Assembly: GCA_905197435.1 (NCBI GenBank)
Contig: CAJJYX010000005.1
Span: forward strand, 1-42,561
DNA length: 42,561 bases
Source of the DNA: an uncultured Bacteroides sp.
GTDB taxonomy: Bacteria > Bacteroidota > Bacteroidia > Bacteroidales > Bacteroidaceae
Direction: 5' to 3'
Part shown: positions 1-6,335 of the stretch, in pieces
How positions within the stretch are numbered: position 1 is the first letter of the stretch
Layout: the number at the start of each line of letters is the position of its first letter
The notes under the pieces: generated by a model
Seen by the model: only the letters and a program-made list of their open reading frames with translations
What the model was told of the DNA's origin: nothing
The model's database searches: none
Made by a program: the position numbers and the translations under genes

Positions 1-57
1 GGATTTCCCGACTCCAGCCTTTCTATGATTTTCCAGTGTAGATATGTGTATCAGTAC
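1..57. other. window edge downstream of the last fimbrillin gene
   Basis: These 57 bases follow the stop codon of the 317-aa fimbrillin gene on the minus strand. I see no ORF, hairpin or T-run here. The start of the window may be a contig edge, so the end of the neighbouring gene could be affected by assembly. Confidence 0.4.
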
Positions 58-1011
58 CTAAAATAAACAGCTGTTTCTATACCACCCTGCAAGATATGTC
101 GAATATGGGGGCTCACCGCCGCCGCTACCGGTGGTCAGCTTGAGGTTCACCACCTGTTCCTTTCCGCCTTCCAGCTCGGCTTGCCCGACCGGAACGGCAT
201 AAGTGACTGTCTGGCCACCCATGGTGATTTCTATCCACGGGGTGCCGGCGACGACGGGCTGCGGGAAGAGGATAGTATGGAAGCGGTTGCCGCCGCCGTC
301 AGTAGATTTCAGAGGGGTGAAGTCAGAGAGTGTCCCAAGAGTATTCACCTCGCCGGTATGGTCTATAGTACCGGTGATACGCATATTCTTTATCATGACC
401 GTGGCGGCATCCACATCCGCTTGCGTCAATGTGCCGGGCGTGGCGGACAGGCTTAGGCTGACCGTGAGGCGGTGCATCACGTGGCGAAAGTCGAGGGGGA
501 CGGCACCGCTGCCTCTCACACGACGGAAGGCGGAGGCATGAAGCAGGTCGGCGGCGGCGTATTGCGCCCGGTCGCTCTGGTCGGCGGGTAAGGAGAAGCC
601 TTGGGATGTCTCTGAGTAGGTACGTGTCGGGAAAAAGGCATGGAAATTGAGCTCAGCGCCGTCGCTGAATTGGTCCCATGTCAGTCCGTCGGCCTCCCAC
701 GTGCCGTTGCGGAAGATGGCGGGATATGTCGAAACGACATCAGGAGAGTCCTCATAGGCTACGAATATCGTCGTTTCGTCACCAGCGGCAAAGTTGCCCG
801 TGCCGTCCTCGTCGTTGATAGTGGCACGTGTGCCGGGCTCATCGGTGCCATCGCCATTCGTGAAGTTGGCAACAACGGTGGTGAAGCGGATGGTATTACC
901 GTTGTCCGTGCCGCCATCGAGAGCCAGTGCATCGTCCTGCGAGCAGGCCGACAATCCGGCCACACCCGACAGGATGGCGATAAGGCATATGTTCTTTTTT
1001 ATTATTTTCAT
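58..1011 (-). CDS. fimbrillin family lipoprotein (type V pilus subunit-like)
   Basis: A 317-aa predicted lipoprotein and the last gene of the fimbrillin operon. The first 23 residues are a signal peptide ending in a lipobox (LSAC). A T-R-A motif (PGTRATIND) lies about 40 residues after the lipidated Cys; in known fimbrillins an Arg near this point is the protease cleavage site that releases the N-terminal strand before polymerisation. The fimbrillin signature F-x-H-x-x-x-R-L followed by alternating hydrophobics is present (LDFRHVMHRLTVSLSL). The likely role is a surface pilus subunit or accessory pilin. The end is odd: after a Gly-rich stretch the protein finishes with GWYRNSCLF rather than the usual W-G-containing final strand, so the C-terminus may be divergent or damaged at the window edge. 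The gene lies 74 bases after the 845-aa gene and is probably co-transcribed with it. Stalk, anchor and tip roles cannot be told apart. Confidence 0.8.
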   Translation of the reverse strand: MKIIKKNICLIAILSGVAGLSACSQDDALALDGGTDNGNTIRFTTVVANFTNGDGTDEPGTRATINDEDGTGNFAAGDETTIFVAYEDSPDVVSTYPAIFRNGTWEADGLTWDQFSDGAELNFHAFFPTRTYSETSQGFSLPADQSDRAQYAAADLLHASAFRRVRGSGAVPLDFRHVMHRLTVSLSLSATPGTLTQADVDAATVMIKNMRITGTIDHTGEVNTLGTLSDFTPLKSTDGGGNRFHTILFPQPVVAGTPWIEITMGGQTVTYAVPVGQAELEGGKEQVVNLKLTTGSGGGEPPYSTYLAGWYRNSCLF

Positions 1012-1085
1012 ATCGTTGCGTTTATTAAACTACGTTGTTTTCATTGACTGTAATTGAAGTTCAACTTTGGGAAAGGCGCGGATTA

Positions 1086-3623
1086 CTACTGCTGAAAAGC
1101 TATGCTATTCCATTTCATGGGATGCGCATCTGCCCCCACCGTCCATTCATCATTGGTAGTAGCTTTGGGAAGAGCTGTACCGTCATCGGGATGCTTGTCC
1201 ACATTCAGCACAAGGTCACACTTAGCGGGATTGAATGCGTACTCTCCGGAATGAACGGGGGTTCTATTGTGAAAAATAGCGCCATACTCTATATCTTCAT
1301 CACTTCCTATGTGAACGAAATTTCCGGCTGCGGTAACCTCTATCCGAGTAAGGCTGCTGCAACCCGTTACCATATAATTGGCTAATTCCGTACACTTCGG
1401 CAGTTCAAGTGTCTGCAGAGACGCACATCCAAAGAAAGCCTCCAAGTCTATTGCAGCCACATTATCCAATGTGAGCGCCTCCAGTGAAGTGCAACCCCGA
1501 AATGCTCCTTGTTCAATCCGTGTAACCTGCGACAGATTCACCGCAGTCAGCGAAGCACAGCCGTAAAAGGCATTCACTCCGATTACCTGCACGTCATTGG
1601 GAAGCACCACTTCCTGCAAGGCGGTGCAATTCAGGAAAGTGCGCTCGGGCAAAGTTGCCGGTGTTCCCCAGTCCGTCACTCCGCTGAGATCACATTTCGT
1701 GATTCGGGGGTTATTGGCAAATGCACCCCAATTACCGCCCATTCCTATCTTGGAAAGTTCGCCCGTCAACTTGAGTTCGGTGAACTCCGCATCAAGAGCA
1801 TCCCCAATGGCAGACTTTGCCTTCTCGGCAGTCATGCCGGTCATATCGAGATTACCGGAGATACCGGACGGAAGATTTTTTCTGCGCAACTTAATTTGAC
1901 TATCCTTCGAAGCGAGATAAAGTTCAAACTTATCACCATATTTCCTCATTTGTTCTCCATAAAGGCTAACCGATGACTCCGGGTTCACTTTCAGCCAATC
2001 GCAGTCCGTCTGCGTCAGTTGGTAACCACCGGTTCCTTGGGCGATAGGGGTTACGCCGGACAGACCGAGTCTGAGATGCACATCACCCGTGAGGGCTTTC
2101 GAAACGGAGATAAGGGGATAGGAAACGAGCGAGGCAAGATTGTAGCCTAAATCTATATAAGTCTCGGCGGCTGTCGTTCCCCCGTTCAGCACAAGAGTGG
2201 CGCCATTCCTGACGGATGCACAGAGCGAACTACCTGCCGCATAAGACAATTCGGAGCCGTCACCTAATTCCAATACCGACTCCTTGCCATAAACCATAAT
2301 CATACCACCCCCGTTCAATGTCACATTCCCACTAAGCGCAATCTTGCCATTATACATACATATCACGGCACCCATGTGCAAATCTTGCTGAACCAAATTG
2401 ATATTGGCAAATTCGATATAAACGGCATCATCTGTGATATTGCCATTGCCGAGAAAATAGTAACTGTCCTTCTCCCAAGTCAGTGTGTGCCCGCCACCGT
2501 CTATTTTAAAATAGCCGTTGTCGGTCATGGAAGGAGTGTTAAAAAGGTCACCGCCTGCGGGTATCGTGATATCACTGCCCAGCGTGACAAGCGTCGGAGC
2601 ATCTGCCGAAGTGCCACCTGTCTTCAGAGCAGCAAGCAGGGCTTCGTATGTGGTGACTCCGGAAGTGGTACCGCCTATCACCACTTCGTCCGTAATCGTG
2701 CCGCCATCGCCCCAGCCGGAGATTTCGGAAGCGGTCAGTTCCACCTCGTTCTTTCCCGTCTGCTGGTTCTTCTTCAACGTGAGTTTGATGGTGAGCCGCT
2801 TGCCGCTTTCGAGGCGGGTTTGATTGCCGGGGGTGGCAGTATTCAGGTCGACAGGTACATTATAGTACCACACATCCCCGCCTACGGTTATCTTGAGCCA
2901 TTCCTCACCAGCAGTAAGGTCTTGCGGTGCTACTTTCCAGTCGGCATTTCCATTACCTCCGTTGCTGAGGACCACACCGCTCGTTGCTTTGTCATAGGTC
3001 ACTGCGCCGGTCAGCAGGTTCACCTCCACGTCGGCACGCATCGTAGGCGCATTATCCTTTGCCGCGGAGTTTATCAAGGCAGAAGATAAATCTACACCTT
3101 CCATGCCATCTCCCGCCACCAGTTCGACAACGAGCCGGTGCATCAGATGTTTGAATATCAATTCCACCGTCCTGCCCTTACTTGTCGTGGCAGTGGCGTG
3201 GAGCAGGTCGTCCGTGTTTCTCCACGCTTCGGGCGTATACAGGTATGCCGCAGGATTGGCTATGTTTTCCGTGATGCGCGGATAGTAAGCGGAAAAAGTC
3301 ACCATTTTCGTCTCACTGAGGTCTTTCCAATAAAGCGGATTGCTGTTGTCGGCCTTGTAAGCAATGTTTTCGTTATTGTATGCCGGAGATGTGGCACCTC
3401 CCGTAAAAGTGTACATGCCCCATTCGTCGGCAGGACCGAACGAGCCTGCGCCATCGGCATTGAGTTGCGGCGCGCGTGTCTGCACTCCCTCTATGCCGGC
3501 GGTGATGTGTACTGCGCCTTCGGGCAATGTGTCGCCACCCTGCATTGCATCGTCATTGTTACAAGCCGCCAGTGTCAGTGCGGTCAGCACAAAAGCGGTG
3601 AATAAATGTCTTGATACTTTCAT
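1086..3623 (-). CDS. fimbrillin-like lipoprotein with BspA-type leucine-rich repeats
   Basis: An 845-aa predicted surface lipoprotein. A signal peptide ends in LAAC at about residue 20. Residues to about 325 look like a fimbrillin: T-R-A motif (VQTRAPQLNAD), signature LIFKHLMHRLVVELVAG, and a final segment EISGWGDGGTITDEV. Residues about 335-560 are rich in G, N and short beta segments (IDGGGHTLTWEKDSYY) and resemble a right-handed beta-helix or adhesin-like region. Residues about 625-790 contain BspA-type LRR_5 repeats of the form AFYGCASLTAVNL, AFRGCTSLEALTL and AFFGCASLQTLEL. BspA repeats are known for host-protein binding and coaggregation in oral and gut anaerobes. The combination suggests an adhesive, perhaps tip-located, pilus component; that role is inferred. 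It starts 22 bases after the 43-aa peptide gene in the same operon. Confidence 0.82.
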   Translation of the reverse strand: MKVSRHLFTAFVLTALTLAACNNDDAMQGGDTLPEGAVHITAGIEGVQTRAPQLNADGAGSFGPADEWGMYTFTGGATSPAYNNENIAYKADNSNPLYWKDLSETKMVTFSAYYPRITENIANPAAYLYTPEAWRNTDDLLHATATTSKGRTVELIFKHLMHRLVVELVAGDGMEGVDLSSALINSAAKDNAPTMRADVEVNLLTGAVTYDKATSGVVLSNGGNGNADWKVAPQDLTAGEEWLKITVGGDVWYYNVPVDLNTATPGNQTRLESGKRLTIKLTLKKNQQTGKNEVELTASEISGWGDGGTITDEVVIGGTTSGVTTYEALLAALKTGGTSADAPTLVTLGSDITIPAGGDLFNTPSMTDNGYFKIDGGGHTLTWEKDSYYFLGNGNITDDAVYIEFANINLVQQDLHMGAVICMYNGKIALSGNVTLNGGGMIMVYGKESVLELGDGSELSYAAGSSLCASVRNGATLVLNGGTTAAETYIDLGYNLASLVSYPLISVSKALTGDVHLRLGLSGVTPIAQGTGGYQLTQTDCDWLKVNPESSVSLYGEQMRKYGDKFELYLASKDSQIKLRRKNLPSGISGNLDMTGMTAEKAKSAIGDALDAEFTELKLTGELSKIGMGGNWGAFANNPRITKCDLSGVTDWGTPATLPERTFLNCTALQEVVLPNDVQVIGVNAFYGCASLTAVNLSQVTRIEQGAFRGCTSLEALTLDNVAAIDLEAFFGCASLQTLELPKCTELANYMVTGCSSLTRIEVTAAGNFVHIGSDEDIEYGAIFHNRTPVHSGEYAFNPAKCDLVLNVDKHPDDGTALPKATTNDEWTVGADAHPMKWNSIAFQQ

Positions 3624-3645
3624 ATATTCATATTTTTATTGTTTG

Positions 3646-3777
3646 TCAAAATTCTATTTTCACTTCGTCCTGCGTGCCCCAGTCGTTCACATTTCCGTTG
3701 AAAGAGGCGGCAAAACCTTGTTCCACACTTACCGCAATGATTTCCACCTGCGGTGCTTGATATGCTTTTGTCTCCAT
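3646..3777 (-). CDS. 43-aa peptide encoded between two fimbrillin genes
   Basis: A short ORF of 43 codons plus TGA, read by hand. It starts at ATG 3777, 23 bases after the stop of the 303-aa fimbrillin, and ends 22 bases before the 845-aa gene, so it fits the operon spacing. The protein begins METKAYQAPQVEIIAVSVEQ, continues GFAAS and ends in NVNDWGTQDEVKIEF. The ending resembles the final strand of the fimbrillin just upstream (QPWGTQGTVSGDLEI): both have W-G-T-Q followed by alternating hydrophobics to the C-terminus. There is no signal peptide, membrane segment or cysteine. From memory, small proteins of the Y-x-A-P...E-x-G-F-A-x-S pattern occur beside Bacteroides surface genes, but I could not check this. 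Function unknown. It could be a free strand-like peptide, a regulatory peptide, or a decayed fimbrillin tail that kept its own start. Confidence 0.65.
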   Translation of the reverse strand: METKAYQAPQVEIIAVSVEQGFAASFNGNVNDWGTQDEVKIEF

Positions 3778-3800
3778 TGTATATATAGTATTAAAGGTTA

Positions 3801-4712
3801 TCAAATTTCCAAATCACCCGACACTGTGCCTTGCGTGCCCCACGGTTGGATGGTTGTATTTACCACTACGTCCGTACCTACAGGTGTACGTTTCAGCGTA
3901 ATGTTGAAAACAGTTTTTTTGCCCTGCTCAAAGGTACGGCTGGCTTCCACCGACCATGTCAATGCAGTGCCGCCCGCCAGGGTTAGTTTCAAACTCCTTC
4001 CGCTTGCACCCTCCTGAGGCAGGATAATGGCAGAGGCGGTCTTGCCATCGGCGGCAGTGTTCAGCGTAAGGGTGGCGAGGTTCTTCCCTGCGGATAGCGT
4101 ATTCTGCAACACGTTGAAGTCCGCTTCCACTGGCTGTTTGCCCAGCGTGATGCTCATACCCGCCAGTTCCGCATCACTCACGCCCTCACCGGCAGTCAAC
4201 TTCACTTCCACACGGCTCAGGCGGTGGAAGAACTTCAAATCGACTGTCTTGGTGTTTTTGTCTTTCCCCGTGGCATTGTCGCTCCGCAGCAAGTCGATGT
4301 GGGCAGGGGCCTTTTGGTTACTCACGTTTACCTTATATATATTGCCCGTCAGGTCGGTTTGCGGACAGTAAGCAACGAAGTCCACCTTTTCATCCGCACT
4401 CAAAGGAAAGTAAATGGTCTGTTCTACTCCGGCAGGTGTAAACTTTCCATCTCCGGCGGTGGTCACATACTTGCGGTTGGCGGCACCGTCTACCACTGCC
4501 GTCGTTCCGTGCTCCAGCATATAGATGCCGATGCCGTCGTTTACCGCCCACGCGTCGGTCGTGGCGCGGGTCAGTGTAATTCCCCCGGCAAAGGAAACGG
4601 CTACATGCCCGTCATTCACTTGCGGCACATTTTCATCGTTGCTGCACGCAGCCATCATCAAGGTTGCCATGCCAATAAACAGATAATCTGTCTTCATCAT
4701 AATATTTATCAT
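3801..4712 (-). CDS. fimbrillin family lipoprotein, first gene of the pilus operon
   Basis: A 303-aa lipoprotein with a signal peptide ending in MAAC, a T-R-A motif (ITLTRATTDAWA) about 30 residues later, the signature LKFFHRLSRVEVKLTAG, and a C-terminus PWGTQGTVSGDLEI typical of fimbrillins. Full length for the family. It is the promoter-proximal gene, which suggests the most abundant subunit (a major pilin), but this is inferred from position only. Several starts are possible (ATG at 4712, 4700 and 4697); the longest is given and the lipobox does not depend on the choice. The upstream gap holds a consensus promoter and a repeat array. No usher-like assembly gene or clear Mfa2/FimB-type anchor is seen in the window, which is usual for scattered Bacteroides fimbrillin loci. 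Confidence 0.85.
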   Translation of the reverse strand: MINIMMKTDYLFIGMATLMMAACSNDENVPQVNDGHVAVSFAGGITLTRATTDAWAVNDGIGIYMLEHGTTAVVDGAANRKYVTTAGDGKFTPAGVEQTIYFPLSADEKVDFVAYCPQTDLTGNIYKVNVSNQKAPAHIDLLRSDNATGKDKNTKTVDLKFFHRLSRVEVKLTAGEGVSDAELAGMSITLGKQPVEADFNVLQNTLSAGKNLATLTLNTAADGKTASAIILPQEGASGRSLKLTLAGGTALTWSVEASRTFEQGKKTVFNITLKRTPVGTDVVVNTTIQPWGTQGTVSGDLEI

Positions 4713-4813
4713 TAAAAATTATCACTTGATTAGTTATATCGGATGCCTTACGGCTGTCTTTCGGGAAGAATAGAGGAACGGCAAGAGAGCGGAGAGATGC
4801 CATTCATTCCTTA

Positions 4814-4845
4814 CAAAAGTATCAATAGCACAAACAGAAGGCAAA
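4814..4845 (-). promoter_or_regulatory. consensus promoter of the fimbrillin operon
   Basis: On the minus strand TTTG (4845-4842) is followed by exactly 20 bases and TACTTTTG (4821-4814). This fits the Bacteroidetes sigma-ABfr consensus (-33 TTTG, -7 TAnnTTTG). Transcription would start near 4810, giving a 5' leader of about 97 bases before the 303-aa fimbrillin. The repeat array begins 9 bases upstream of the -33 element. Confidence 0.78.
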
Positions 4846-4853
4846 TAAAATCA

Positions 4854-4969
4854 ATTGTCTTTGGTTCAAATGAACGAAAAACAATTTTTCTATATGCTGA
4901 AAAGTAATAAAACGGGGGAAAAACAATTCCTAATTAACGAAAGACAATTTTCAATTTACAAAAGACAAT
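4854..4969. promoter_or_regulatory. array of helically phased 14-bp repeats, candidate AraC-type operator
   Basis: Five copies of a 14-mer close to GAACGAAAGACAAT lie just upstream of the fimbrillin promoter. Four read on the plus strand and start at 4872, 4914, 4935 and 4956, that is 42, 21 and 21 bases apart, always on the same helix face. The fifth (4854-4867) is inverted and forms an imperfect palindrome with the copy at 4872 (12 of 14 matches, 4-base centre). The copy at 4914 matches only in its last 10 bases plus one G. AraC-family proteins classically bind direct repeats about 21 bp apart (as at araI). The nearest regulator gene, immediately upstream, encodes an AraC-type DNA-binding domain. 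Binding is inferred. Confidence 0.72.
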
Positions 4970-4983
4970 ACTTCCCAACGGAC

Positions 4984-5008
4984 AAAAAATCACACGCTCT
5001 TCGTGCGG
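4984..5008 (-). terminator. probable intrinsic terminator of the membrane regulator gene
   Basis: On the minus strand a 6-bp stem CGCACG / CGTGTG (one G-T wobble) with a 5-base loop is followed by A and six T. It lies 15 bases after the regulator stop codon and would separate the regulator transcript from the fimbrillin promoter. The stem is short. Confidence 0.5.
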
Positions 5009-5022
5009 TGAGGCAGTAGTAT

Positions 5023-6180
5023 TTAAACAGATCTATTGGAATAGCATCTGGGCGTCATTCCCGTCATCTTTTTGAAATCCCGGTTGAAATTACCGCTGTC
5101 ATTGTATCCTACCATTTCACAGATCTTGTCAATACTGTATTCAGGGTGTTCGGTAAACAGACGGGCTGCCTCGCGCAAACGAAGTTCTTTGCGCCACGGG
5201 CGGAAATCCATTCTGTAATGGTCTTTCATATATTGCCGGAAGAATGACTGATTTATCCCGAAAGAATCTATTACGATGCTGGAAGGAACATCTTTTTGAC
5301 AATATTCTTTTTCATCTATGTATCTTTGCAACCTTTCTTTCAGCAGTCGTTTCATTTCAAAAGCTGTTGCTTCTTCCCCTGCATCCGATGCTATTGTTGC
5401 ATTGCCTGTTTCCTCAAAAAAAGTTTCCGGTACAACAGCAGTAACAGTGCAGATGCAATTTGATGCGTCTGCACTGTCTTGCGGTACCGCAATGACGGGA
5501 AATGCAAATTTCATCTTATGATAGTAATTGATAAACCACATGACCATGAAACCATAAAAAGTCACATATAGCGGAACGAACAGCATATATAAGCCGGGAC
5601 GGAACATGATGACGATAGCCATGATGCCGATAACCAATGCAGAATAGAAACCGGCTTTTACCCACGTCAGACGGCTTTCCTCCTCATCGTCATAGTAATC
5701 CTCCACCTCTTGAACAGTCTTCCGATAAGCCTGCATAAACTTCCAGGTATAAAAAAGCAATTGGACAATATAAGCCGCAAGACTCACATAAAAGAACCCG
5801 GAAAAATAATCTGTAAACATCATACCACCGAATAAGATTACTCCCACTACGGTGATACCTCCCGCCTGCCTGCCTACCGTTTTCCACCGGACTTCGGCCG
5901 GGCGTATGAAAACCATCATGGACATTGTGAAAAGCAACGCCTGATAGGAAGCGACAAAAAGCGTGCTGACCGGTTCGATGCGGGAGTCATATCCCGTAAA
6001 GCAACACAACACACTGAGAAGTGCCAGCACGAAATAAGAAGGTACAATGATGTTCCGTGCTTTCCGTAGCTTTTCCAGCCCTTCTTCCTGGTGTATCGTC
6101 GTAGTCGCCAGCATACCTCCCAGCATCGCCACCATAAAAGCCGAAGCTCCCATCAAGATTTTGTATGTCGTTTCATCCAT
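5023..6180 (-). CDS. membrane-embedded AraC-type transcriptional regulator
   Basis: A 385-aa protein with about seven hydrophobic helices in its first 220 residues (roughly 6-27, 44-64, 71-92, 106-126, 129-149, 174-193 and 197-219), an acidic/basic loop near 155-170, a linker, then a C-terminal AraC-type domain. That domain has two helix-turn-helix parts: SSIVIDSFGINQSFFRQYMK and YSIDKICEMVGYNDSGNFNR, the second followed by DFKKMTGMTP. Seven helices place a short N-terminus outside and the DNA-binding domain in the cytoplasm. The likely role is direct signal sensing in the inner membrane coupled to transcription of the fimbrillin operon next to it. There is no kinase or receiver domain. The signal is unknown. 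It has its own consensus promoter and a possible copy of the array motif upstream, so autoregulation is plausible. It starts at ATG 6180 with a leader of about 18 bases. Confidence 0.8.
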   Translation of the reverse strand: MDETTYKILMGASAFMVAMLGGMLATTTIHQEEGLEKLRKARNIIVPSYFVLALLSVLCCFTGYDSRIEPVSTLFVASYQALLFTMSMMVFIRPAEVRWKTVGRQAGGITVVGVILFGGMMFTDYFSGFFYVSLAAYIVQLLFYTWKFMQAYRKTVQEVEDYYDDEEESRLTWVKAGFYSALVIGIMAIVIMFRPGLYMLFVPLYVTFYGFMVMWFINYYHKMKFAFPVIAVPQDSADASNCICTVTAVVPETFFEETGNATIASDAGEEATAFEMKRLLKERLQRYIDEKEYCQKDVPSSIVIDSFGINQSFFRQYMKDHYRMDFRPWRKELRLREAARLFTEHPEYSIDKICEMVGYNDSGNFNRDFKKMTGMTPRCYSNRSV

Positions 6181-6201
6181 GCATTCAAGTCGTTAAGATT
6201 A

Positions 6202-6233
6202 CAAAAATAGTCTTTTTTGCATTTCGTGCCAAA
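6202..6233 (-). promoter_or_regulatory. consensus promoter of the membrane AraC regulator
   Basis: On the minus strand TTTG (6233-6230), 20 bases, then TATTTTTG (6209-6202). Predicted start near 6198, leaving a short leader before ATG 6180. Confidence 0.72.
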
Positions 6234-6264
6234 CAATTGGTTTTCAAAGAATCAGAAAAGAACT

Positions 6265-6278
6265 ATTGTTTTACGAAT
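6265..6278. promoter_or_regulatory. possible extra copy of the pilus-array motif
   Basis: The minus strand reads ATTCGTAAAACAAT, matching 10 of 14 positions of the array copy at 4872 and keeping the AAAACAAT end. It lies about 31 bp upstream of the regulator -33 element, in the same orientation as the inverted copy at 4854. A single AT-rich match can occur by chance. Confidence 0.35.
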
Positions 6279-6335
6279 GAGCCGCAAAGTGTGAACGACA
6301 TTCGGGAGATTTACCTCAAGACGGACAGTGGCACG

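Noticed and set aside
37..57. Sequence near the left edge that loosely resembles a transposon sequencing adaptor (AGATATGTGTATC).
   Set aside because: It matches the known mosaic end only in part, with insertions and mismatches, so I do not call it an adaptor.
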